Of a stretch of DNA of 64,000 nucleotides, positions 42,798-51,266 are shown one piece after another. How positions within the stretch are numbered: the stretch's first letter is position 1; each line of letters starts with the position of its first letter. Below the pieces are notes generated by a model. The model worked only from the letters and a program-made list of their open reading frames with translations, did no database searches and was not told the DNA's origin. The DNA is from Atopobacter sp. AH10 (GTDB lineage: Bacteria > Bacillota > Bacilli > Lactobacillales > Aerococcaceae), in assembly GCF_003664595.1 (NCBI RefSeq), contig NZ_QXPZ01000002.1, positions 62,001-126,000 on the forward strand, read 5' to 3'. A program made the position numbers and the translations under genes.

Positions 42798-45471
42798 AAT
42801 TCGTTTCGCTAATTAGCGGGACAGCCAAATCAATGGCTTCTTCCATCAACTGAGGAATCAACTTCACCATAACATCTAATTCATTTTTAGGCACATTCAA
42901 AACCAGTTCATCATGAACCTGAAGCAAAATTGCCGTCTTGTAATTTTTTTCTCTTAAAACTTCATCTATTTTCACCATAGCCACTTTGAGGATATCTGCA
43001 GCTGTCCCTTGAATAGGGGAATTCATGGCCATACGTTCTGCAAAGGAGCGTTGGTTAAAGTTTTTAGACAAGAGATCCGGCAGGTAACGTCTTCTTCCAT
43101 AAAGGGTTTCGACATAGCCCTTCTCTTTGGCCTTATCCACAACTTCCGTCATAAAGCTTTGAATCCCTGGATAAGTCGCTAAATAATTATCGATAAATTC
43201 TTTGGCCCTTTTCCGAGAAATATTCAAGTTTTGAGACAAGCCGTAATCACTAATACCATACACAATACCAAAGTTCACTGCCTTAGCATGGCGACGGTCT
43301 AATGGTGTGACTTCATCTTTACTGGCCTTCTTAAAAACGCGCATGGCAGTCTCTGTGTGGATATCCTCCCCTTCACGAAAAGCTTCCTGCATAGCTTGAT
43401 CTCCACTCATATGAGCTAAAACTCGTAACTCGATTTGGGAATAATCCGATGACAATAACACTGAATTGTCATCATCCGGTTCAAAGGCTCTACGAATTTC
43501 TCGACCTTCCTTTGTTTTAACTGGAATATTTTGCAAGTTTGGATCCGCTGAAGATAAACGACCAGTTTGTGTCAAGGTTTGAATAAAACGACAATGAATC
43601 CGGCCATCTGGGCTCTGCGCCTCCTCCAAGCCTTCAACATAAGTCGATTGCAACTTAGACAATTGACGGTAGTCTAAAAGTTTACCGATAATGGGATGCT
43701 TGTTTTCCAATTTCTCTAAAACATCTGCTGCCGTAGAGTAACCCGTCTTAGTTTTCTTAATAACGGGTAAATGCAATTTTTCAAAAAGAATACTTCCTAA
43801 TTGTTTAGGCGAATTGAGGTTGAATTTTTCCCCAGCTTCTTGATAAATATCTGCTTCTAAATCCGCAATACGATGGGTAAAATCTACTCCTAATTGCTCT
43901 AGCGTCTCTCGATTGAGCTTGATCCCTTTTATCTCCATACGAGCTAATACAGCCGCCAAAGGTAATTCCATATCCGTTACCAATTGCCATTGGGAAAGTT
44001 CCTTTAGCTTAGTTGGTAATTGATCCAATAGGAGACGAATAGCTGTCATCTTAGCCCCTAAATGGGTATAAAAAACATCCTTTTCTGGGATGTGACGTTT
44101 GACCCCCGTGCCATAAATTTCATCATCAGTTGAGAAATGACCTAAATCTAGCCGTAAAACGGTTTGGGCAGGATCAGGATCAGAAGCCGTTGTCTTTGCG
44201 ATGTAAGCCTCCAACAAGGCGTCCTCTTCAATCGTAAGCCATGGCCAATTGAAATGTCTTCTAGCCGTTACCCACAAACGTTTGGCGTCATAGGTTGAAA
44301 ATTTAGCGCTAGATAACCAATCTTTAAAGGCTTTGGGACAGTCTTCTTTAACAAGGTCTGGCTTGATAATATAGAGGACATCCTCCTTGCCTTCCTTAAT
44401 CAATCGAGGAGCGGCTATAATCGCTTCGACCGGCTCCACTTGATAATTTTCTTTTAGAGAAACAGTGTAGAGAATTGCTTGATCTAAAGACGTTAACAGG
44501 TCTATATTGTCTGCCTTAATCTCTACCATACGCCCTTCATAAGTCGATTGTCTTTTCACTTGTCCTGTTATTTGCCCACTAAAGAGATCCTTAGTTTCCT
44601 TTGGCAGGCCATCTAAATAGCTAGAAAAGCCTAAATAAGTCCATAAGTCTGCCAAGTCTTTCGTCGACTTGTTGTTCCATTTTATAGCGTCAAAAGACAA
44701 GTCTTCCTCAAAATCTATCGCTGTTCGAATACGTGCCAAGTCCTGACACTTATAAGCTTCATCCTTTTCAGCGATCAAATTGTCTTTGCGCTTACTCTTT
44801 TTCATTTCATCTACATGGGCATACAAGTTATCCAAATCCCCATAGGTTTGAATCAACGTTAGAGCCGTCTTTTGCCCTACCCCAGTTACACCCTTGTAAT
44901 TATCTGAACTATCCCCTGCTAAGGCCTTCACATCAATGAATTGAATCGGCTTAATCCCGTATTCTTCTTGAAAGCTTTCTGGCGTATAACGATCGGTTAC
45001 TGTTGCCCCAGATTTATTAATCGCAACGGTGACATGCTCTTTCACCAATTGCAACATATCTCGGTCACCTGTCATAATCAGTGTTTCCAGACCTTTTGCA
45101 TTAGCTCTCTCAGAAAGAGTCCCGATAATATCATCCGCTTCGATATTGGCTTGCTCATATACCTTAATTCCCATAGCTTCAAGCATTTTCCAGAAATAAG
45201 GCACTTGCTCTACCAATTCTTCTGGCATGGAGGCACGATTCTTTTTATAATCTTCGAATTTTTCAGTTCGAAAAGTCACCTTGCCCGCATCAAAGGCGAC
45301 TAAGATATGACTTGGCTGTTCTTGTCTCATTACCACTTCAAGCATACGAACAAAGGCAAATAAAGCCCCTGTTGGCAAGCCTTCCTGATTGGTCATTCTC
45401 GCTTGACCCATCCCATAAAAGGCCCGATACATCAAACTGGAGCCATCAATCAAAAGCAGTTTAGCTCCCAT
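42769..45471 (-). CDS. polA: DNA polymerase I
   Basis: 900-aa polymerase for repair and primer removal. The N-terminal 5' nuclease (LLIDGSSLMYRAFY, GDSSDNYKGVTGVG) covers about residues 1-290. The middle domain lacks the acidic residues of a working 3'-5' proofreading site, as in Bacillus. The polymerase domain has motif A (SSDYSQIELRVLAH), motif B (DRRHAKAVNFGIVYG) and motif C (QVHDELVLNV). The ATG follows AGGAGGCGAATCTC and overlaps the upstream gene by 11 bp. Confidence 0.97.
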   Translation of the reverse strand: MGAKLLLIDGSSLMYRAFYGMGQARMTNQEGLPTGALFAFVRMLEVVMRQEQPSHILVAFDAGKVTFRTEKFEDYKKNRASMPEELVEQVPYFWKMLEAMGIKVYEQANIEADDIIGTLSERANAKGLETLIMTGDRDMLQLVKEHVTVAINKSGATVTDRYTPESFQEEYGIKPIQFIDVKALAGDSSDNYKGVTGVGQKTALTLIQTYGDLDNLYAHVDEMKKSKRKDNLIAEKDEAYKCQDLARIRTAIDFEEDLSFDAIKWNNKSTKDLADLWTYLGFSSYLDGLPKETKDLFSGQITGQVKRQSTYEGRMVEIKADNIDLLTSLDQAILYTVSLKENYQVEPVEAIIAAPRLIKEGKEDVLYIIKPDLVKEDCPKAFKDWLSSAKFSTYDAKRLWVTARRHFNWPWLTIEEDALLEAYIAKTTASDPDPAQTVLRLDLGHFSTDDEIYGTGVKRHIPEKDVFYTHLGAKMTAIRLLLDQLPTKLKELSQWQLVTDMELPLAAVLARMEIKGIKLNRETLEQLGVDFTHRIADLEADIYQEAGEKFNLNSPKQLGSILFEKLHLPVIKKTKTGYSTAADVLEKLENKHPIIGKLLDYRQLSKLQSTYVEGLEEAQSPDGRIHCRFIQTLTQTGRLSSADPNLQNIPVKTKEGREIRRAFEPDDDNSVLLSSDYSQIELRVLAHMSGDQAMQEAFREGEDIHTETAMRVFKKASKDEVTPLDRRHAKAVNFGIVYGISDYGLSQNLNISRKRAKEFIDNYLATYPGIQSFMTEVVDKAKEKGYVETLYGRRRYLPDLLSKNFNQRSFAERMAMNSPIQGTAADILKVAMVKIDEVLREKNYKTAILLQVHDELVLNVPKNELDVMVKLIPQLMEEAIDLAVPLISETNYGATWYEAK

Positions 45472-45904
45472 GAGATTCGCCTCCTAAGCATTCTGCAGGT
45501 AGATCTACATCGACGGTTGCATTCAAGACATTTATTCCTGTTGTGGTCGAAGCCGTCACAGAAATATTCCCACTCCCCCTTTGGTCTAAGTGATCCAAAG
45601 TAAACACAAATGTTAAGGTATCTAGGGGATGAATTTGACGGAAAATGGAAAGAGACAAATCTTTCACAAAAGTCCCTGGCCCAGGAAAATGATTGGAAAT
45701 TGTTCGGGTGATCAAGCCCATTAAGAGGATAGGCGGTACGATCGACTCCATTAAATCACCATCTCTCTTTACATCATAAAGAGGATTCCTATCTCGTGTT
45801 ACACCTAAATAAAGCATGATATCTGACGGGTCGATGGTTTCTGTCACATTAAACACTTGTCCCTCCGCCAATCGTTGCCCATTTATCTTGTTATAGTCGG
45901 TCAA
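45461..45904 (-). CDS. MaoC-like hotdog protein lacking the catalytic histidine
   Basis: 147-aa single hotdog domain. PSDIMLYLGVTRDRNPLY aligns with the dehydratase signature D-x-N-P-x-H of MaoC/PhaJ enzymes, and NHFPGPGTFVKDLSLSIFRQIHPLDTL with the rest of the fold. The Asp is kept but the catalytic His is Tyr. It is therefore likely to bind an acyl-thioester or to be inactive. It begins with TTG after GGAGGCGATGAG; the only nearby ATG is out of frame. It is coupled to polA by an 11-bp overlap. Confidence 0.75.
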   Translation of the reverse strand: MTDYNKINGQRLAEGQVFNVTETIDPSDIMLYLGVTRDRNPLYDVKRDGDLMESIVPPILLMGLITRTISNHFPGPGTFVKDLSLSIFRQIHPLDTLTFVFTLDHLDQRGSGNISVTASTTTGINVLNATVDVDLPAECLGGESHGS

Positions 45905-45966
45905 CTCATCGCCTCCTTTTTTTATCCATAGTCCCTATTATTATACCATAAATCCAGATATACAGA

Positions 45967-46008
45967 AAAAAGCTCCCTTAGTCAATGAAGCTCTAACTAA
46001 GGGAGGCT
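45967..46008 (-). terminator. terminator of murC
   Basis: AGCTCCCTTAGT pairs with ACTAAGGGAGGCT; the minus strand continues into TTTTTT. Confidence 0.85.
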
Positions 46009-46021
46009 CTGTGTCCTATTT

Positions 46022-47347
46022 TTAACGATTGTTCTCTTCTTGTTGCCTTAAGAGTTTTTCAAATGCCACTTCATACTTTTGTACATCCCCGGCACCCATA
46101 AACACACAAACATCTTCTTTTTCGTTCAATAAAGGAGAAAGATCCTCTAACTTCAACACACGAGAACCTGGAATCTTTTCGGCCAAGTCTTCAATCTTCA
46201 CATTTCCTGCATTCTCACGCACAGAAGCAAAGATATCGCAAAGAAAGACATGGTCAGCCAATTTCAAAGCCTCTGCAAAATCGTCCAAGAGCGCAATGGT
46301 TCGTGTAAAAGTATGGGGTTGGAAAATAGCTGTAATGACTCTTTCAGGGTATTTTTGACGAGCAGCATCCAAGGTAGCCCGAATTTCTTGTGGATGGTGA
46401 GCGTAATCATCAATTACCACTGTTTGATGAATAAACTTTTCACTAAAGCGACGTTTAACTCCCTTGAAGCTTTCGATTTGTTTTTCTACCGCACGAGACT
46501 CCAACCCTTCTAAATAAGTGATGGTAATCACAGCTGCAGCATTTAAGGCATTGTGAGTCCCAAAGGTTGGCAAGTTGAAGTGATCATAGAATTCACCCTT
46601 AATATATAAGTCGAAAGAAGATCCATGAGTCGTCTTTGTTAAATTCTTAATCACGACATCATTATCTTCCTTGAAACCGTACCGCCAAATTGGCACTTCA
46701 GCTTTAATCAAAGGGGTTTCTTTGTCATCTCCACAAACGACCAAAGCTTTTTTTACTTGATGAGCAAAGCTTTGGAAGGCAGAAACCACATCGTCAATAT
46801 CCTTGTAGTAATCTGGATGGTCAAAATCAATATTGGTCATTACCGCATAATCTGGATGGTAATTTAAGAAAGTTCGTCGATATTCACAAGCCTCTAAGAC
46901 AAAGTATTTCGCATCAGCTGTCCCTTGCCCAGTGCCATCCCCAATCAAATAAGAAGCCTTGTCTAAATGACTAAGGACATGAGATAGCATCCCTGTTGTC
47001 GAGGTTTTTCCGTGTGAACCTGTAATAGCAATGCTTGTATAATGACTAATCAATTGCCCTAAAAATTGAGGGTAACGGATCACCTCTAAGCCTAATTCCT
47101 TAGCTGCTAGGACTTCTTCATGGTCATCAGCAAAAGCATTCCCCAAAATAACAGTATAGCCGGCTTTAATATTCTCTTTTGAAAAAGGGAAAACTTTAAT
47201 ACCGGCTTCATCCAAGCCTTTTTGAGTGAAGAAATATTTCTCCAAATCTGAGCCTTGCACTTCATAACCCTTGCCATGTAAAACTTGAGCTAAGGCACTC
47301 ATTCCTGTTCCCTTTATCCCAATTAAATGGTATTTTTTCTCTGTCAT
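46022..47347 (-). CDS. murC: UDP-N-acetylmuramate--L-alanine ligase
   Basis: Adds L-Ala to UDP-MurNAc in peptidoglycan synthesis. Motifs: HLIGIKGTGMSALAQ near the N-terminus, ITGSHGKTSTTGM (ATP loop), HTFTRTIALL and VIDDYAHHPQEIRA. I prefer the ATG at 47347, 11 nt after GGAGG, over the in-frame TTG at 47356, which is too close. 441 aa is normal. It follows the small ORF 47365-47748. Confidence 0.96.
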   Translation of the reverse strand: MTEKKYHLIGIKGTGMSALAQVLHGKGYEVQGSDLEKYFFTQKGLDEAGIKVFPFSKENIKAGYTVILGNAFADDHEEVLAAKELGLEVIRYPQFLGQLISHYTSIAITGSHGKTSTTGMLSHVLSHLDKASYLIGDGTGQGTADAKYFVLEACEYRRTFLNYHPDYAVMTNIDFDHPDYYKDIDDVVSAFQSFAHQVKKALVVCGDDKETPLIKAEVPIWRYGFKEDNDVVIKNLTKTTHGSSFDLYIKGEFYDHFNLPTFGTHNALNAAAVITITYLEGLESRAVEKQIESFKGVKRRFSEKFIHQTVVIDDYAHHPQEIRATLDAARQKYPERVITAIFQPHTFTRTIALLDDFAEALKLADHVFLCDIFASVRENAGNVKIEDLAEKIPGSRVLKLEDLSPLLNEKEDVCVFMGAGDVQKYEVAFEKLLRQQEENNR

Positions 47348-47364
47348 ACTTTTCAATTCCTCCT

Positions 47365-47748
47365 TTATGGGCGGTCAAACATCATTAAATCATCAGCCGA
47401 TAAAGTGAGGGCTTTAATCGCTGGTCTATAATCATACTCATCCCACTCCACTTGTTGAACGCCCATTCGTGGTGCCGGCAATTCTGTAGCTTTAAAAGGC
47501 TGCCTTGTAAAAGGTTTTTTTACGGCGTTTTCATAGTGCCTTGCGATTTGCTCACGAAAAGACATATCGTCACTATACCGCATTAAGGTAGGCTCTTCAA
47601 GCTTTTCCCGTGTTTGAAAGCCAATCATTGGCATATTCGGTAAATCCATGACAGGCAACTTTTGATTTCGTCCAGGCGCATAAGTTTCTACCTTCTGATC
47701 CATATAATTTGGAAAATCTACACGATCCTCCTCTGTGAAATCTGCCAA
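47365..47748 (-). CDS. small hypothetical protein, possible SftA/FtsK N-terminal remnant
   Basis: 127 aa starting at TTG after AAGGAGGTAATTAAG. No known catalytic motif and no membrane helix. FTRQPFKATELPAPRMGV resembles the linker FxPTEVPSPIYG found in the N-terminal part of the Firmicute DNA translocase SftA. That gene usually lies between ytpR and murC, exactly this position. The motor domain is absent. I infer a truncated SftA stub that may still have a cell division role. Confidence 0.5.
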   Translation of the reverse strand: MADFTEEDRVDFPNYMDQKVETYAPGRNQKLPVMDLPNMPMIGFQTREKLEEPTLMRYSDDMSFREQIARHYENAVKKPFTRQPFKATELPAPRMGVQQVEWDEYDYRPAIKALTLSADDLMMFDRP

Positions 47749-47901
47749 CTTAATTACCTCCTTTAGCTTCCAATCAAAAGGACTCTCTATCCTCTTTTAT
47801 AAGCCACAAAAAGAGCTTATGTATAAACTTTAAATCATCTCTTTTCCCTTGATAAAAGTGACCCAACTTTTTCTAAAAAAGGAAATCCTAGCATGGTTCT
47901 T

Positions 47902-48528
47902 TTAAAGCTTACTAATATCTACAGCTGTCCCTGGTTGTATCTCTCCATCAAAAACATGGATCCCTCTAACTTGAGGCGCATTTTTGACATTTAATTCTCT
48001 CAAGGAGCAAATCATTCCCGCACTAGAAACACCACGAAGTTCACCATCATAAATAATGGCTCCACTTGGCATCACTGTCCCTGGTTTCGCCACAATGACA
48101 TACTGTCCTGCCTCAATGTTTGGCGCCCCGCAAACAATTTGCAAGAGTTCCTCTTCTCCTACATCTACTTGTGTCACATGCAAATGATCGCTATCAGGAT
48201 GTTCTTCACAGGTCAATACATGCCCAACCACTAAAGAAGCCTTATCCGTCAAATCTACTTCATCTAATCCTTTAGAGGCTAAGAAGTCTTCCAAAGCTTT
48301 CTTTTGCTCTGCTTCCAAATGAATATGACCCCTTTGCTCTGCTTTAAAATCCAAAATAGAAGAAGCCTCTTGCACATTTATTCCAAGAATTTCATTGGAA
48401 CGTTTATCTCGAATCACCGTCAATGGTCCATCTGTTGTCAATTCCACATCATCACGATGACCTTCTTTTATAGCCATTAATAAGACATCCCCAATAGCTT
48501 CTCGATTGTAAAATAAATTGACTTTCAT
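47902..48528 (-). CDS. ytpR: YtpR family tRNA-binding domain protein
   Basis: 208-aa protein with a C-terminal EMAP/PheT-like tRNA-binding OB domain: VGHVLTCEEHPDSDHLHVTQVDVG, QIVCGAPNIEAGQYVIVAKPGTVMP, and SAGMICSLRELN. The N-terminal half (DUF4479-like) is typical of YtpR. The function is unknown; it is probably a tRNA-binding accessory factor. The ATG at 48528 follows GGAAGGGTATATCAG; the frame extends upstream without family similarity. Confidence 0.88.
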   Translation of the reverse strand: MKVNLFYNREAIGDVLLMAIKEGHRDDVELTTDGPLTVIRDKRSNEILGINVQEASSILDFKAEQRGHIHLEAEQKKALEDFLASKGLDEVDLTDKASLVVGHVLTCEEHPDSDHLHVTQVDVGEEELLQIVCGAPNIEAGQYVIVAKPGTVMPSGAIIYDGELRGVSSAGMICSLRELNVKNAPQVRGIHVFDGEIQPGTAVDISKL

Positions 48529-48745
48529 CTGATATACCCTTCCTATCTTCAGTATTCTACATTGAATTACTTCGAAACAACTACTCGAATAAAGTCGACT
48601 AATCCATCCGTCAAAACTGTCGAACTGTTTCATTAAATCACGTTATATTATACGGGAAAACGCGAGAAAGCGCAAAAGTCCTTTCGCCTTTTTCCTAGGA
48701 CTGCTATACTAAAAGAAAAAGAAAGCGCCTTAATCAGCGAAAGAT

Positions 48746-48798
48746 GGATACAGTGGCCTTCAGCCATTTAACTGAAGCCAAAAAAGACCACTCTATCC
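48746..48798 (+). promoter_or_regulatory. leader hairpin upstream of the small membrane protein gene
   Basis: GGATA-C-AGTGG pairs with CCACT-C-TATCC, enclosing an inner hairpin CTTCAG/CTGAAG. It sits between a TATACT -10-like box (48706-48711) and the AAGGAGG of the next gene. It could be an RNA regulatory element; there is no known match. Confidence 0.5.
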
Positions 48799-48824
48799 CA
48801 CATTTATTTTAAGGAGGATTACAC

Positions 48825-49166
48825 ATGACCTGTTCTAGCAAGAAGTTTCGCCATTATACAACTATCAGCCTACTCGCCATTGGAGCTATCGCCCTCTCTG
48901 TGAAATATTACTTGGATAATCGACTGCTCGACCCTGATAAACTCCTAAAAGAAACCACTAAACGCATAATAAAACAAGAAACCGTCACAGGAAGCTGGAT
49001 CAATTATATAGCAGAAACAGTCATCATAGACGGACAAGAAGAAAAAATATACCAAGGCGCTATCCAAATCGCCACAGATAATCATCAAGACAAAAACGAA
49101 AACATTAACTACCACTTCACCATCAACGCCAAAACAGGAAAACTCCTTAGTTTTAAAAAAGTGTGA
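48825..49166 (+). CDS. small membrane-anchored or secreted protein of unknown function
   Basis: 113 aa. A positively charged N-terminus (SKKFRHY) and a hydrophobic helix (TTISLLAIGAIALSV, about residues 10-26) suggest membrane anchoring with an extracellular tail. The C-terminal part (INYHFTINAKTGKLLSFKKV) ends like a PepSY-type strand pair. AAGGAGGATTACAC precedes the ATG. Its last codons AAA AAA GTG TGA use the first bases of repeat element A2, so the inserted repeat supplies the stop codon. Confidence 0.7.
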   Translation: MTCSSKKFRHYTTISLLAIGAIALSVKYYLDNRLLDPDKLLKETTKRIIKQETVTGSWINYIAETVIIDGQEEKIYQGAIQIATDNHQDKNENINYHFTINAKTGKLLSFKKV

Positions 49167-49272
49167 GCTTGAGCGGGTAGATCGGAAACTCTGGAGACTT
49201 TTGGCGAAAGGTCAACAAAGACCTTTCAGACAAAAGCCGAAGAGGACGTCCGATCTGCTCAAGCGAGCACGA
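49161..49272 (+). repeat. structured repeat, family A copy 2
   Basis: GTGTGAGCTTGAGCG...CTGCTCAAGCGAGCAC. Stems: GCTTGAGC/GCTCAAGC, AGATCGG/CCGATCT, CTCT of CTCTGGAG with AGAG of GAAGAGGAC, CTTTTG/CAAAAG, and GAAAGGTC/GACCTTTC. The first six bases overlap the stop codon of the preceding gene. Confidence 0.85.
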
Positions 49273-49280
49273 CAATAAAA

Positions 49281-49390
49281 GTGTGAGAAGTCTCGGTTAG
49301 CTCCGAGCACTAAGGAACTTTTGTTGATGGGCATAAGCCCGGCATAAAAAAGCGACTTAGGCCACAGGAGCTGCGACATCGAGCACGCCT
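49281..49390 (+). repeat. structured repeat, family B copy 1
   Basis: GTGTGAG...GAGCACGCCTA unit with stems AGCTCC/GGAGCT, CTAAG/CTTAG, TTTT/AAAA and GGGC/GCCC. It differs from copies 2 and 3 at only a few bases. Confidence 0.85.
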
Positions 49391-49396
49391 AAAAAA

Positions 49397-49507
49397 GTGT
49401 GAGATGTCTCGGTTAGCTCCGAGCACTAAGGAACTTTTGTTGACGGGCAAAAAGCCCGGCATAAAAAAGCGACTTAGGCCACAGGAGCTGCGACATCGAG
49501 CACGCCT
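49397..49507 (+). repeat. structured repeat, family B copy 2
   Basis: Tandem unit, period 116-117 bp from copy 1. Outer stem GATGTC/GACATC. Confidence 0.85.
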
Positions 49508-49513
49508 AAAAAA

Positions 49514-49624
49514 GTGTGAGATGTCTCGGTTAGCTCCGAGCACTAAGGAACTTTTGTTGACGGGCAAAAAGCCCGGCATAAAAAAGCGACTTAGGCCACA
49601 GGAGCTGCGACATCGAGCACGCCT
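49514..49624 (+). repeat. structured repeat, family B copy 3
   Basis: Practically identical to copy 2. Minus-strand frames across copies 1-3 are repeat artefacts. Confidence 0.85.
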
Positions 49625-49630
49625 ATAAAA

Positions 49631-49743
49631 GTGTGAGCTTGAGCGTTTAGGAGTGGATCACTGGAGCATTTAGCAGTAGAGCGAGACAATCGCTCGCTGA
49701 TAAATAGCGAAGTGGACGCCACTCCTGCTCAAGCAAACATGCC
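49631..49743 (+). repeat. structured repeat, family A copy 3
   Basis: Outer GCTTGAGC/GCTCAAGC, then AGGAGTGG/CCACTCCT, CACT/AGTG, ATTTA/TAAAT, CAG/CTG and AGCGA/TCGCT. It has the same architecture as copies 1 and 2, with compensatory sequence changes. Confidence 0.85.
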
Positions 49744-49750
49744 TATAAAA

Positions 49751-49783
49751 GTGTGCGCTTGAGCGGGTAGATCGGAAACTCTG
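49751..49783 (+). repeat. truncated family A unit
   Basis: Only the left arm, GTGTGCGCTTGAGCGGGTAG onward to ACTCTG, nearly identical to the start of copy 2. The rest is missing before the exonuclease gene. Confidence 0.75.
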
Positions 49784-49845
49784 ATACGGATTTAAAGACA
49801 TGAACTTTATCATTTTAAACAACTTTTTGAATCGAGGTGACACTT

Positions 49846-50502
49846 GTGGATCCAGTCCATAAATTATTTAAAAATTTTCCCAAAAGACCTGAACAAGCCC
49901 TAAAAAATCAAGAACCGCTGGGGCAAATTCGTCGGAAGAAACTTCAACTATCTGCCCCTATTATCCAACAGCTTCAAAAAGAATTTTTCGCCTTTGACTT
50001 AGAAACCACTGGCTTAAATCGAACACAGGATAGAATGGTTGAAATTGGTATTCTCCGCTATCAAAGAGGACAAATAGTCGATCAATTCAACTTACTGATC
50101 AATCCAGGCTTTCCCATGCCCAAAGCCGCTTCACGGGTCAACCACATCACAGATAGCATGCTAGAAAATGCTCCTTTAGAAAAAGAAGCTCTTCGTCATA
50201 TCTATGAGTTCTTATCCCCAGTCCTGACCAAAAATGCTTTAATTTGTGCCCATAACGCCAACTTTGATATCAGCTTCCTAGGAAATGCCTTCGAACGCAA
50301 TGGCTATCAAGGTACCGTTCATTATCTCGACACATTAACCGAAGCAAGGCTATTAGTTGATGATGTACCCAACCACAAACTAGGGACTCTCGCCTCTTAC
50401 TTCTCTATCTTCAATGACGATCCGCATCGAGCCATTGGAGATAGCAAAACCTGTGGGGCTTTACTACTTCAGCTGGCCAATCTTTATAGAGGGATAGACT
50501 AA
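49846..50502 (+). CDS. DnaQ-like 3'-5' exonuclease
   Basis: 218-aa DEDDh exonuclease resembling the epsilon-type proofreading domain. Exo I is FAFDLETTGL, Exo II is AHNANFDISFLGNAF, and Exo III is HRAIGDSKTCG with the catalytic His. An N-terminal basic stretch precedes the domain. It probably acts in DNA repair or RNA trimming; whether it joins the replicative polymerase is unknown, since Firmicute PolC has its own exonuclease. I choose the GTG at 49846, which follows GAGGTGACACTT; a GTG at 49837 lies inside that site. Confidence 0.85.
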   Translation: MDPVHKLFKNFPKRPEQALKNQEPLGQIRRKKLQLSAPIIQQLQKEFFAFDLETTGLNRTQDRMVEIGILRYQRGQIVDQFNLLINPGFPMPKAASRVNHITDSMLENAPLEKEALRHIYEFLSPVLTKNALICAHNANFDISFLGNAFERNGYQGTVHYLDTLTEARLLVDDVPNHKLGTLASYFSIFNDDPHRAIGDSKTCGALLLQLANLYRGID

Positions 50503-50524
50503 ATCCATCAAAGACTACAAACGA

Positions 50525-50569
50525 AAAACACGTCTCTTACTCTTATTTGGAGTAGAAACGTGTTTTTTT
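50525..50569. terminator. terminator after the exonuclease gene
   Basis: AAACACGT pairs with ACGTGTTT with an inner ACTC/GAGT stem, then T7. It also faces the end of the flavodoxin gene. Confidence 0.85.
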
Positions 50570-50575
50570 GCTACA

Positions 50576-51058
50576 CTAAAGGTCTAAACTATTGACCCAT
50601 TCAGCTATTTCTTCTTTGCTAAATTCTTGACCAAAGCGCTTTTCACCTAGGCAATGCATATGAGGCAAGGATTCTTCTAAAGCTTCTTTCGTCTCTCCCA
50701 TGCCACTTTCTTCAGAAGTCGCAAATAAGGCAATCTTTTTATTCTCTAGGTCATTTTGTTCTAGGAAAGTATTGACGATCGTTGGCGCAACACCCCACCA
50801 AATAGGAAATCCTAAGAAAATTAACTCATATTGCTCTAGTTTTTCTATTGGACTAGATGAGGCCAATTCAGGACGAGAGGACCTATCTGCCATTTCAATG
50901 GACGATCGACTCTCTTTATTCCTCCAGTCTAAATCTTCTTTGCTATATAAATCTTTTGGCACAATTTCTAGCAATTCACTTGAAGTCAACTGAGCCAAGC
51001 ATTCTGCTAGCTTTTTAGTGACCCCTGTTGCTGAAAAATAGACTATCGCACTCTTCAT
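50576..51058 (-). CDS. flavodoxin
   Basis: 160-aa FMN protein. The FMN phosphate loop is the N-terminal YFSATGVTKKLAECLA, with later FLGFPIWWGVAPTIVNTFLE and LFATSEESGMGETKEAL. It is a low-potential electron carrier or an NAD(P)H:quinone-type reductase; the partner is unknown. The ATG follows GAGAGGAGCGAGGTAA. It stands alone. Confidence 0.88.
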   Translation of the reverse strand: MKSAIVYFSATGVTKKLAECLAQLTSSELLEIVPKDLYSKEDLDWRNKESRSSIEMADRSSRPELASSSPIEKLEQYELIFLGFPIWWGVAPTIVNTFLEQNDLENKKIALFATSEESGMGETKEALEESLPHMHCLGEKRFGQEFSKEEIAEWVNSLDL

Positions 51059-51266
51059 TTACCTCGCTCCTCTCCTTGATAGAATGGCTATTGATTTTGA
51101 CCTTAAGCCAAACTTATCTACTGCCTTATATTTTACTCCTGATAAGTAGAAATAAGCTAAACTTTTTTCATATAAGCTGTAAAAGTAAACTTTTAAATAG
51201 GGCAACCTTTTTTCCTACTTTATTGACCGCTTCATATGAAGATTATTAGTATTTCATTTTTACCTA

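Noticed and set aside
49310-49579. Minus-strand repetitive ORF of 89 aa
   Set aside because: It exists only because the family B repeats have a length allowing an open frame; there is no ribosome site and no protein-like composition beyond the repeat.
49161-49783. CRISPR array
   Set aside because: Units are about 110 bp with internal palindromes and lack a short repeat with unique spacers; no cas genes are present.
49161-49783. Integron attC cassette array
   Set aside because: The ends do not show the RYYYAAC/GTTRRRY core, there are no cassette genes between units, and no integrase is seen.
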